A DNA stretch of 33,310 nt. It comes from Azolla pinnata. Lineage: Eukaryota; Streptophyta; Polypodiopsida; Salviniales; Salviniaceae. Made by a program: the position numbers and the translations under genes. Position 1 is the first letter of the stretch, and each line of letters begins with the position of its first letter. Below, piece by piece: positions 22,608-33,296 of the stretch. Location: positions 1 to 33,310 of the forward strand of contig JBBBWG010002426.1 of assembly GCA_037176905.1 (NCBI GenBank), in the 5' to 3' direction. Under the pieces are notes generated by a model, which saw only the letters and a program-made list of their open reading frames with translations, ran no database searches and was not told the origin of the DNA.

Positions 22608-25600
22608 TCAATAGAAATCGTCACAGGAGCACTCCCCGTCCTTGAAGTGATGGATCTGGCAAGAATCCCGGATAATGATGTCTCGTTTCTCGATCTTCGA
22701 AATCACCTTGGTTGCATTGTGACAGTCGGCGCACACACGCAGATTCTTGGAGACTCGGATAGTCGCACCAGGAGCAGTATTGATGAGGCCAAAGGCAATG
22801 GCAAGCCTCTCGCAATGCCCACATAAATTGTCCTCCTTGGCCTTGTCTGACATGGGGTTCCGTCTTACCACCCTTCGTCCATCCTTGAAGACAACTCTCA
22901 TTTTCTCAATCTTGTCGGAAAGTTCTGTCCCACGCATTAGGTTAACCTCATGCAAAGGTTCTATAACTGCAAACCCAGGATGATTCCATGCCTCCAGAGC
23001 TCCCTTTACTGCCATCAATTTGTCCGCATCAGCCCTGAGCACTTCATTCAAATACACGTCCGATATAGAATCATAATCAAGAACAAGTTCTCCTCCCAAA
23101 CATTTCCCTGCACCAAGGTGAGCTTTGTAGTCTGCCGTCAAAGCAGCCCAGCTCTCCAAATTGCTAGGCAGGGGGATACTTTCAAGCAAACTGGATGCCT
23201 CCTCTCTACGTCCTGCCTTGTCAAGAATACCAATGAAGTTTGCACATTGCTCTAACGTTGGCACCAAGCTATACACCTCAGGCATCGATTTTAAAAGTTT
23301 GTAAGCTTCATCACTCAAGCTCTTTTCACTGCAGATGGCAAAGAGGGTATTGAAGGTGAGGAGAGTTGGCTTCACTTCCTCGACCATATTCTCTAATTCT
23401 TTCAACACTTTGCCAAAGTCGGTTTTCTGGCCCACAATAGTCAGCCAGGAGTTCCAGCTTTCAACATCATGCATAGGCAGCTGCCTGAAGTGGTTACAAG
23501 CTTCTTCTATTCCAGTCAGGTTAGCATACATGGCTACAAGCGTCCTTCCAACAGCAGGATGACTCTCAAAATTCCTCGCAATACAATATGCATGCAGCTG
23601 TTTTCCATTGCTGAGGTTCCCAGATGCAATGCAAGCCCTAAACGCAGCGAGCACTGATGCTTCATTCGGTTCCACTTCTCTTTGCATTTTCTCAAACAGT
23701 TCAAGTACCTCCTGGTTTTTACCGTGGTGAACAAGCGCCCTCAGCATTGCATTGCAGGTTACAATTCCATCTTTGCCTTCTAGAAATAGCCTGCACGCAT
23801 TCTCGAGGTTGCCACACATTGAGTACATTTCTATGAGGGCACCTGAAACATACGGATCGACTTCAAGCCCTTTCTTCTCCTTGATGTGCTCATGAACCAT
23901 GCTTCCATCTTCCAATAAACCATCTCTACCACAAGCCTTTAACAGGCTTGCATATGCAACATTTGAGAGCTCCACACCATCATGGGACAATTCCTTGTAG
24001 AGCTGCAGAGCTTCCTGAGGTGTACCATACAGAGAATATCCTGCCACCATTGCAGTTACACAACTTTGGTTATTACGCACTTTACTGAATACTTCTCGTG
24101 CCTCTGTAAAACTTTTAAACTTGCAATACATGTGGATGAGGGCACTTCCGAGCGTGGGATCTTCTTCGAGGTTATTTTCTTGGATCTGCCGGTGAATGAT
24201 CCTTCCCTGAGCAGGATCATCCATCAAAGAGCACGCTTTCAGGACATTCAGATAAGCGGCTCCATCAGGTTTCACGCCCTGAGCTTCCATTTCCTTAAAC
24301 TGCTGGAGCGCTCCTTGAGCATCTCCGAGATGCGTATACGCTGAGATCAGTGCACGCCATGGAAGAAGCTCATTCTTTGGCAACTTGTCAAAAACGGCAC
24401 AGCAATCCTCAACATCCCCACCAGATTTTGCGTACATGTCGATGATAGCTGCACCGACTGCAGGTTTGTCATAGTGGTCCCAGTGGTCACTGGTGTCCTG
24501 CAATGTCATACCCTGTTCTAATCCAGCTCGGCTCGCACAGGCTTTCTGGAGTGCAATGTATGTATCTGCATCCACATCCATGGCCACCTTCTTCATCTGC
24601 TCATACACTCGTAAAGCGTCTTGCATTCTTCCATTCTGAGCATAAGCCAAAATCATCGAATTCCACACTGGTGTTTCCTTCTTGGAAGCTTGGTCAAATA
24701 CCTGAACAGCATCCCCTAGGCTTCGGCACTGAGCATACATAGACACCAGGTTGCTCTCTACAAGAGGATCCCTATCCACAGAGCATTTCCGGATGTGGGC
24801 ATGGACTACCTTCCCCTGATCCAAAGCGCCGACGGATGCGATAGCCTTGAGGGCACCCACAAAAGCAATGTTATTGGGCTTGATGTTGGCCTGAATCATT
24901 TGCTGGTAGAGTTTCAATGCCTCCTCGGAACGGCCATGCTGCGCAAAAGCAGCGATGGCCGCGCTCCATGTGATGGGATCCCTCTTCGGAGACAGCTCGA
25001 ATTCGCGAGCAACTTCTTCTGCATTTCCACACTTTGCATAGGCGTCCATGAGGGCGGTGGTCACCACAATGTCGGACTCGTATTCTGTTCGGGTGATGTG
25101 GTGATGAATGACCTTGGCATCAGCCAAAGCGCCGATGCTGGCACATCCTTTGAGAGCGCTGGCAAAGACATAGTCGTCGGGCTCGACATTCATATCGAAC
25201 ATCTGATAGTAGAGCTTGAGAGCTTGGTGGCCTTGTCCATGGCGAGCATTAGCAGCGATGATGGCGTTCCACGTGTAGACGTTGGGGCGAGTGAGGTGCG
25301 AGAAGACCTCGTTGGCCTCATCCACGCTCCCCAAGAGGTTGAACATGCGGATGAGATGTGTGCCCAGGTACGCATTGGACTGGAAGCTCGAGTCCTGCAC
25401 GAGCTTCCATATCCCACGGGCAGTCTCCATGCCTTTCTTCTTGTCGATGCAGTTGTTGATGAGGACGGTCCAGATGGTGTTGTTGATGCGCATCCCCTGC
25501 TCCTGGATGTCGGCCTGCGCAGCATGGGCCTCCTCCCAGCGGCACTCATCGATGAGCTTGCGGAAATTCCCGTAGAGCCCTGCGTACCCGATCTTGTGGG

Positions 25601-26082
25601 GCTCGGTGGGGATCGTGAAGCTGCCAAGATCGAGGACATATGCGCCAGAAAACAACAGACAAGGGAGCGCAGCTCAAAGATAGGCGAGAAAATCTACTAG
25701 GCAGGGCAAGATTGGAGAATGCAGGGGGAAAAGAGAGAGAGAAGGACAGACAACGGATTGAGGCGTACCTGAACTTGGATTCGGCGTAGGGGGCGTTGGT
25801 GCTCGTCTCGGCGTCGGCAGCGGATGCGGCGGCGCAAGAAGACGCTTCCACAGCAGGCGACTCCGAAGAGGCATCGGCAGCAACAGCTGCTGATGCTGCT
25901 GCCTCCGAGGAGGCGTCGAGGGTGCAGGGAGAAGCGGAGGAGGAGGAGGAAAGGAGGCGGAGGCGGTGCGAGAGGGCGGAGAAGGGAGAGGCGGAGGCGG
26001 AAGGCGGCATGAGGGGAGGCCTCCGAGGAGAGGCCATCATGGCCTTCTTCAGAGACACGGCGGTAGCGAGGAACCTGGCCAT
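22608..26082 (-). CDS. Pentatricopeptide repeat protein with E and DYW cytidine-deaminase domains
   Basis: Two exons, 26082-25769 and 25620-22608, are joined by a GT-AG intron with matching phase; the product is about 1108 residues. Exon 1 encodes a Ser/Ala/Arg-rich N-terminus (MARFLATAVSLKKAMMASPR) typical of plastid or mitochondrial targeting, then a low-complexity Ala/Ser/Glu linker. Exon 2 encodes about 25 PLS-type PPR motifs, a diverged E region, a PG box (NHPGFAVIE), and a DYW domain. The deaminase zinc ligands are visible as HCE at about 1040-1042 and CADCH at about 1068-1072, and the second zinc site as HHF...CSC near the end. The terminal tripeptide is DFY rather than DYW. Retention of PG argues for the classical C-to-U editing type rather than the KP variant linked with U-to-C editing. 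The function, organellar C-to-U RNA editing, is well established for the family; the target site is unknown. Confidence 0.93.
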
Positions 26083-26163
26083 GGCGGCGGGACTGAAGGT
26101 AGCAGATCTGCTCTTTCCTTGCTGCTTGAGGCCCGAGGAGAGGAAAGGAGAGGAAGGAAGCAG

Positions 26164-26217
26164 GAAACAGGAAGCAGGAAGGAAACAGGAAGCAGGAAGG
26201 AAACAGGAAGCAGGAAG
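26164..26217. repeat. 18-bp minisatellite, three perfect copies
   Basis: Three identical copies of GAAACAGGAAGCAGGAAG lie in a larger AGGAAG-rich tract (about 26140-26235). They sit in the predicted 5' leader or promoter of the DYW PPR gene, where on the minus strand the tract is pyrimidine-rich (CTTCCTG). Confidence 0.95.
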
Positions 26218-26250
26218 GAGGAAGAAGAGGACTTCCTGCTGCGAAGGGGA

Positions 26251-26263
26251 AGGGTTTAGGGTT
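26251..26263 (-). promoter_or_regulatory. Telo-box-like element upstream of the DYW PPR gene
   Basis: The plus strand reads AGGGTTTAGGGTT, which on the minus strand gives AACCCTAAACCCT. It lies about 170 bp upstream of the ATG. Telo-boxes (AAACCCTAA) are known promoter elements of plant translation and cell-growth genes. A TATAAAA string on the plus strand at 26271-26277 is next to it, so an opposite-strand promoter is also possible. Confidence 0.45.
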
Positions 26264-26424
26264 CGGTCGCTTATAAAACCCTACACTAGTCTCACAAAGC
26301 CTGCAGCAAACAAACACAGAGGGTTTGGTAGAAACGCAAAGCCAAAAACAACAGAGCTTTTCTTCTATGAAGTGAAAGCAAAGGCCACTAGGGTTTTCTT
26401 GCCTCTTTGCTACTTTCACTTCTG

Positions 26425-26452
26425 TTTAGGGTTTAGGGTTTAGGGTTTAGGG
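26425..26452. repeat. Four perfect TTTAGGG telomere-type repeats
   Basis: Four tandem copies of TTTAGGG lie about 345 bp upstream of the DYW PPR start codon. On the minus strand this is a run of AAACCCT telo-box sequence. It may be a promoter element, an interstitial telomeric insertion, or a scar of break repair. Confidence 0.95.
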
Positions 26453-26459
26453 TTTGCGA

Positions 26460-26830
26460 TCGAACCCTCAACCCATTCTTCGGAGGTTTTTGAACTGACT
26501 CGTCGATTGATGATCCCGGCTACAATGCCCTTGTCGCTTCACCTTTGCTTGCTGGAAAAATTCCATTATCCCTCTGCCTCGGATCGTTTCCAAAGCTCCG
26601 GATGTTTGCATGCAGCTTTGCGCCCGAATCCCGCTCGTCCGAACCGATGTCTGTCGACCCTGATGATGAGCCTTGCACCCGTCATCGTTCCGTTCTCGTA
26701 CATATGTTGGGGATTTTCTTGGCATCGTCGCGGTGCCTCTTTCGACGTATTTGCTGTGAGAAATGGGGTTTAGTTTGGCCTTGCATTTGCTGCCTTGTAG
26801 CTGGCTCCGTGTATTGGCCTTGAAAGCAAG
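26460..26830. other. GC-richer stretch with open frames, product unknown
   Basis: Open frames exist on both strands here (26545-26823 plus, 26468-26854 minus) in DNA richer in G+C than what follows. The plus frame reads through GKIPLSLCLGSFPKL and a Cys-rich end (CCEKWGLVWPCICCL). No family is recognised and no splice partners are visible. It could be the first exon of a divergent gene sharing the promoter with the DYW PPR gene, or non-coding. Confidence 0.2.
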
Positions 26831-28472
26831 AGAACAGTTCCTCCCAGAGGCCAATTAACAGTCTCTCTGCTTGGTGGGGTTCCAATGTAACACCTTCTGA
26901 GGCCAACAACATACACCGTCTTTTCCAGATTGCGCTAAAGTGTAACAAAGGTGAGAAACTGTCACCTCGAAATATGATAGGGAGATCAGAGGGGTTGTTG
27001 GTACCAAACCAAACGATTGTGTGTTGCCGCACAATCTCATGAAGCTTGGTGTTTGTGTCTATAAAAGTAATGAAAGTGAGGACAAATTTGGGGCGAGACC
27101 TTGCTTACTGAGCCATACTCCCATTACAATAATAATACGATGTTTTAATAATAGCCAATGAAACTTGAAGAATTTCTTATGACATTTTGCTCTCCTAGAG
27201 GAAAGTTGGAACTCCAAAACTTTGAAGTGTATGTTCCCTTCACTATTTCACTAAAGTTTTTTTTGTCAAGTGGTTTTATCATCAAGAACACACTTGGGGA
27301 GAGCAAAGACTCATGTTGAGAGCAATCAGTTATATAATAATGTTGAATAATAATAAGAATCATATAACAGCTATGATATATATAGACCTAAAGGTTCTAT
27401 CATGTATGTATGTACTATACAGATTGGAATTGAAATAGCAAGAAGTGTATTTACCATCTCTGTTTTCTTGTGAAAACACACAAGTGTGTGAAAAACATGA
27501 CTACAATTTCACAACTAAGAGCCTAAGTCGAACTTTGGGTGGTTGTCTTCTAATTCTGACGGAAAAAGACACGCATAGACAACCGCAAAGTTATTGCCCA
27601 TGGTAGTGTCTTTGAACTGGAGCCATATTTTCGAGTTGAAAGAGATGTAATTTTTAACGCAAGATTAATTCAACTATGGATAAAAATTACATTCATCACA
27701 AGATTCAAAGAAATGCGGTGAAGACGGCGTTTTTTTTCGGTTCCTTCCGTGTGGTAGGAATGCTCAGGGATGAAGGAGACTACATCGATGGCGAAATGGA
27801 GAGAAGTTTTCGGAAAAGGGCGGTTAGAATCAATCAAGGTCCCTGATGAGAGTCAGGGAAATCCTCGAGATATTGTTTTCTTCTTAAAAGGAGAATGGGA
27901 TGGAGTATGTGATGAAGCCATTTCGTTTTGAGGCTTGTTCAAAAACATACCCATTTATAAGCACATATGGGCTTACCTGATAGCATGGGGTTAGTGAACT
28001 TTAGGTATTATGTAAAAACAAGCAAACCCTAACCCCTAAACCCTAAACCTTAAATAGAAACCATCCACCCATCAATAGGCTATTAGAATTCATTATTAAC
28101 ATGTAATTAATCTTCGAGCCACAACTAATCAACAGATCTATATCAAGATGTATGTATGTACGTATGCATACACCGTATGCTCTACATATACTAGGCTAAC
28201 ATTAATTAATCAATCAAATAATATATATATATATATCTAATAAATGTAAAGCCAACAGAAAAATGCGGAAAAATGACTTAAAGGAAAGTATAATAATAAG
28301 GAACATTTTAAGAAAAACGAGCGAGAGAAAAAATAAAAGCTTTGAAATGATAAAATGGATATTTTCCCCTATTTTTATAATATTAAATCGGGAATGATAA
28401 ATTAATTAAAAATGGAAATTTCTTCTTCTTCTTCTTCGCCTTCTCCTTCACACATGCATTTCGTACCGAGAT
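26831..28472. other. AT-rich intergenic region before the satellite
   Basis: Mostly AT-rich DNA with simple tracts: ATGT/GTAT-type repeats around 28149-28170 and (AT)n at about 28220-28237. Telomere-type repeats in reverse orientation are at 28024-28053 (listed separately). No coding exon with boundaries was found. Confidence 0.5.
28024..28053. repeat. Short telomere-type repeat tract in reverse orientation
   Basis: Degenerate CCCTAAA-type repeats (AAACCCTAACCCCTAAACC and a little more), so the G-rich strand is on the minus strand. This is opposite to the tracts at 26425, 28474 and 33006. Confidence 0.9.
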
Positions 28473-28473
28473 G

Positions 28474-28489
28474 TTTAGGGTTTAGGGTT
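28474..28489. repeat. Two TTTAGGG repeats abutting the left end of the satellite array
   Basis: TTTAGGGTTTAGGGTT ends exactly where similarity to the 202-bp satellite unit begins (CACATATTTAC at 28490). It is in the same orientation as the longer tract at the right end of the array. Confidence 0.92.
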
Positions 28490-31400
28490 CACATATTTAC
28501 TTTTTCAGACGTTTCTATCGCCCTAAGTTTCAAAATCCAAACTTTCTTACGCTGTTGCGTAGCTTGCTCTCTTGCGGTTCGATTCAAGCCAAAAAACTCG
28601 GAAATCCGATATCGCACGAGGGAGCTATGAGCTTTTTCTGGTGAATGGCGAAGCCGCCCTAGTCGTGGTCGGTCCCTTCCTCAGTTCTGACATATCTTCA
28701 CTTTTTCAGCCGTTTCTCTCGCCCTGAGTTTCAAAATCCAAACTTTTTTGTTCCGTTGCGTAGCTTGCTCTCTTCTGGGTCGATTCAAGCAAAAAAACGC
28801 GGATATCCGATATCGGACGAGGGAGCTATGAGCTTTTTCTGGTGAAGGGCACAGTCCGCCCTGGTCCTGGTCGGTCCCTTCCTCGGATCTAACACATCTT
28901 CACCTTTTCAGCCGTTTCTTCCCGCCTCAGTTTCAATATCCAAACTTTTTTGTTCCATTGCGTAGCTTGCTCTCTTGTGGTTCGATTCAAGCCAAAAAAC
29001 TCGGAAATCCGATATCGAACGAGGGAGCTATGACCTTTTTCTTGTGAAGGGCGCAGTCCGCCCTAGTCCTGGTCGGTCCCTTCCTCAGATCTGACACATC
29101 TTCACCTTTTCAGCTAATTCTCTCGCCCTGAGTTTTAAAATCCAAACCTTTCTCTTCCATTGCGTAGTTTGCTCTCTTCTGGTTCTATTCAAGCCAAAAA
29201 ACTCGGAAATCCCATATCGGACGAGGGAGCTATGAGCTTTTTCTGGTGAAGGGCGCAGTCCGCGTTGGTCCTAGTCGGTCCCTTCCTTAGATTTGATATA
29301 TCTTCACCTCTTCAGCCGTTTCTCTCGGCCTGAGTTTCAAAATCCAAAGTTTTTTGTTCCATTGCGTAGCTTGCTCTGTTCTGGCTCGATTCAAGCCAAA
29401 AAACTTGGAAATCCGATATCGGACGAGGGAGCTATGAGCTTTTTCTGGTGAAGGGCGCAGTCCACCCTGGTCCTGGTCGGTTCTTTCCTCATATCTGACA
29501 CATCTTCACCTTTTCAGCCGTTTCTCCACGCCTGAGTTTCAAAATCCTAACCTTTCTCTTCCATTGCGTAGCTTGCTCGCTTCTGGTGAAGGGCGCAATC
29601 CGCCATGGTCTTGGTCGGTCCCTTCCTCAGATCTAACACATCTTCACCTTTTCAGCTTATTTTCCCGGCTGAGTTTCAAAATCCAAACTTTTGAGTTCCA
29701 TTGGGTAGCTTGCTCTCTTTTGGTTTGATTCAAGCTAAAAAACTCGGAAATCCCATATCGGAGGAGGGAGCTATGAGCTTTTTCTTGTGAAGGGCGCAGT
29801 CTGCCTTGGTCCTGGTCGGTCCCTTCCTCAGATCTGACACATCTTCACCTTTTCAGCCGTTTCTCCCCGCCTGAGTTTCAAAATCCAAACCTTTCTCTTC
29901 CATTGCGTAGCTTGCTCTCTTCTGGTTCGATTCGAGGCAAAAAACTCGGAAATCCAATATCCCACGAGCGAACTATGACCTTTTTCTGGTGCAGGGCGTA
30001 GTCCGCCCTGGTCCTAGTCGGTCCCTTCCTTAGAATTGACACATCTTCACCTTCTCAGCCGTTTCTCCCTGCCTGAGTTTCAAAACCAAAACTTTCTTGT
30101 TCCATTGATAGCTTGCTCTCTTCTGGTTCGATTGAAGCCAAAAAACTCGGAAATCCGATATCGCACGAGGGAGCTATGAGCTTTTTCTGGTGAAGGGCGC
30201 AATCCGCCCGGGTCCTGGTCGGTCCTTTCCTTAGATCTGACCCATCTTCACCTTCTCAGCCGTTTCTCCCTGCTTGAGTTTCAAAATCCAAACTTTTGTG
30301 TTCAATTGCGTAGCTTTCTCTCTTTTAGTTCGATTCAAGCCAAGAAACTCGGAAATCCGATATATCGCACGAGGGAGCTATGAGATTTGTCTGGTGAAGG
30401 GCGCAGTCCACCCTGGTCCAGGTCGGTCCCTTCCTGACATCTGACACATCTTCACCTTTTCAGCTTATTTTCCCGGCTGAGTTTCAAAATCCAAACTTTT
30501 GAGTTCCATTGGGTAGCTTGCTCTCTTCTGGTTCTATCAAGCTAAAAAACTCGGAAATCCCATATCGGACGAGGGAGCTATGAGCTTTTTCTGGTGAAGG
30601 GCACAGTCCGTCCTGGTCTTGGTCGGTCCCTTCCTCAGATCTGACACATCTTCACCTTTTCAACCGTTTCTCCCCGCCTGAGTTTCAAAATCCAAACCTT
30701 TTTGTTCCATTGCGTAGCCTGTTCTCTTCTGGTTCGATTCAAGCCAAAAAAACTCGGAAATCGGATATCGCACGAGGGAGCTATGAGCTTTTTCTGGTGA
30801 AGGGTGCAGTCCGCCCTTGTCGTGGTCGGTCCCTTCCTTAGATCTGACACATCTTCACCTTCTCAGCCGTTTCTCCCTGCCTGAGTTTTAAAATCAAAAC
30901 TTTCTTGTTCCATTGGTAGCTTGCTCTCTTCTGATTCGATTAAAGGGAAAAAACTCGAAAATCTGATATCACACGAGGGAGCTATGAGTTTTTTTTGGTA
31001 AAAGGCGCAGTTCGTCCTGGTCCTGGTCAATCCCTTCCTCAGATCTGTCACATCTTCACCTTATCAGCCGTTTCTACCCGCATGAGCTTCAAAATCCAAA
31101 CTTTTTTGTTTCATTGCGTACCTTGCTCTCTTCTGGTTCAATTCAAGCCAAAGAAGTCCGAAATATGATATCGCACCAGGGAGCTATGAGCTTTTTCTGG
31201 TGAAGGGCGTAGTCCGCCCTGGTCCTGGTCGGCCCTTCCTAAGATCTGACAGATCTTCACCTTTTCAGTCGTTTCTCCCCGCCTGAGTTTCAAAATCTAA
31301 ACTTTTTGGTTCCATTACGTAGCTTGCTCTCTTCTGTCCCTTCTGGTTCGTTCAAGCCAAAAAAGTTGGAAATACGATATCGCACTAGGGAGCAATGAGC

Positions 31401-33005
31401 TTTTTCTGGGGAAGGGCGTAGTCCGCCCTAGTCCTGGTCGGTCCCTTCCTCGGATCTGTCACATCTTCACCTTTCCAGCCGTTTCTACCCGCCTGAGTTT
31501 CAAAATCCAAACTTTTTTGTTCCATTGCGTAGCTTGCTCTCTTGTGGTTAGATTCAAAGCAAAAAACTTGGAAATCCGATATCGGACGAGGGAGCTATGA
31601 GCTTTTTCTAGTGAAGGGCGTAGTCCGCCCTGGTCATGGTCTGTCCCTTCCTCAGATCTGACACATCTTCACCTTTTTAGCCGTTTCTCTCAGCCTAAGT
31701 TTTAAAATCTAAATCTTTCTGTTCCATTGTGTAGCTTGCTCTCTTCAGGTTTGATTCAAACAAAAAAACTCGGAAATCCGATATCGCACAAGCTTGCTAT
31801 GAGCTTTTTCTGGTGAAGGGCGCAGTCCGCTCTGGTCCTGGTCGGTCCCTTCCTCAGATCTGACACATGTTCACGTTTTCAGCCGTTTCTCCCCGCCTTA
31901 GTTTCAGAATCTAAACTTTTTTGTTCCGTTGCGTAGCTTGCTCTCTTCTCGTTCGATGCAAGCCAAATGACTCGGAAATCCGATATCGGACGAGGGAGCT
32001 ATGAGCTTTTTCCGCTGAAGGGCGCAGTCAGCCATTGTCCTGGTCGGTCCCTTCCTCAGATCTGACACATCTTCACCTTTTCAGTCGTTTCTCCCAGCCT
32101 GAGTTTCAAAATCCAAACTTTCTTGATCTATTGCGTAGCCTCCTCTCTTCTGGTTCGATTCAAGCCAAACAACTCGGAAATCCGATATCACACAAGCTTG
32201 CTATGAGCTTTTTTTGGTGAAGGGCGCAGTCCGCTCTGGTCCTGGTCAGTCCCTTCCTAAGATATGACAGATCTTCACTTTTTAAGCCGTTTCTCCCCAC
32301 CCGAGTTTCAAAATCGAAACTTTCCAGTTCCATTGGGTAGCTTGCTCTTTTCTGGTTCGATTAAAGGGAAAAAACTCGGAAATATGATATCGCACGAGGG
32401 AGCTATGAGTTTTTTCTGGTAAAAGGCGCAGTTCGCCCTGGTCCTGGTCGATCCCTTCCTCAGATCTGTCACATCTTCACCTTATCAGCCGTTTCTACCC
32501 GCATGAGCTTCAAAATCCAAACTTTTTTGTTTCATTGCGTACCTTGCTCTCTTCTGGTTCAATTCAAGCCAAAGAAGTCCGAAATATGATATTGCACCAG
32601 GGAGCTATGAGCTTTTTCTGGTGAAGGGCGTAGTCCGCCCTGGTCCTGGTCGGTCCTTTCCTCAGATCTGACAGATCTTCACCTTTTCAGCCGTTTCTCG
32701 CCGCCTCAGTTTCAAAATGCAAACTTTTTTCTTCCATTGCGTACATTGCTCTCTTCGGGTTTGATTGAAGCCAAAAAACTCGGAAATCTGATTTCGGACG
32801 AGGGAGTTTTAAGCTTTTTCTGGTGGAGGTTGTAGTCCGCCGTGGTCCTGGTCGGTTCCTTCCTCAGATCTGACCCATCTTCACTTTCTCAGCCGTTTCT
32901 CCCCGCCCGAGTTTCAAAATCTAAGCTTTTTTGTTGCATTGTGTATCTTGCTGTCTTCTGGTTCGATTCAAGAGAAAAAAGTCGAAAATCTGATACCGCA
33001 CCAGG
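28490..33005. repeat. Satellite array, about 23 units of about 202 bp
   Basis: Tandem units share cores such as GTTTCAAAATCCAAACTTT, GCGTAGCTTGCTCTCTTCTG, CGAGGGAGCTATGAGC and CTGGTGAAGGGCGCAGTCCG. The GGAGC core or its counterpart falls at 28621, 28822, 29024, 29226, 29428, 29767, 29969, 30170, 30374, 30574 and 30777, and then about every 202 bp to 32803. Spacing is 200-204 except one shortened unit (339 bp for two) and one of 209. Units differ by substitutions and small indels, at a guess about 10%. No stop-free frame is conserved between units, so the array is non-coding; the short open frames inside it (for example 28412-28630, 30635-30850, 32035-32220) are chance. Confidence 0.97.
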
Positions 33006-33060
33006 TTTAGGGTTTAGGGTTTAGGGTTTAGGGTTTAGGGTTTAGGGTTTAGGGTTTAGG
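33006..33060. repeat. Seven-plus TTTAGGG telomere repeats abutting the right end of the satellite
   Basis: Seven perfect TTTAGGG copies plus TTTAGG. The tract replaces the satellite after CCAGG at 33005, in the middle of a unit, and is followed directly by GC-rich sequence (33061 on). The G-rich strand runs left to right, the orientation expected if a chromosome end lay to the right. Confidence 0.98.
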
Positions 33061-33265
33061 CCACTAAGACCATTAACGCCGCTGCCGCCGGAACCACCGC
33101 CACTGCTGCCACAACATAGACCGCCACAACACAGACCGCCACAACACACACCGCCACAACACGAGCTACCACAGCACCGAATGCATCTGTCTCCACGGCC
33201 ACCAAGAACAAAACCACATCCGCCGCAGCAGCCACCAACGACCCAACCGCACTCGCCGCCGCCAC

Positions 33266-33296
<31 letters not shown>

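Noticed and set aside
24795..25700. 301-codon plus-strand frame antisense to the DYW PPR gene
   Set aside because: Same cause: a shadow of the repeat-rich sense frame, with no recognisable domain or promoter.
25697..26419. 240-codon minus-strand frame rich in Pro/Leu/Ser and Arg
   Set aside because: It overlaps exon 1 of the DYW PPR gene in another frame and runs through the AGGAAGC minisatellite. The targeting peptide frame with a phase-matched intron is the better reading.
28490..33005. CRISPR-like array of regularly spaced repeats
   Set aside because: The units are 202 bp with no short direct repeat plus unique spacer pattern, and the setting is a plant nuclear genome. It is satellite DNA.
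33006..33060. True chromosome end
   Set aside because: Only about seven repeats are present, and GC-rich unique sequence continues to the right, so the tract is interstitial.
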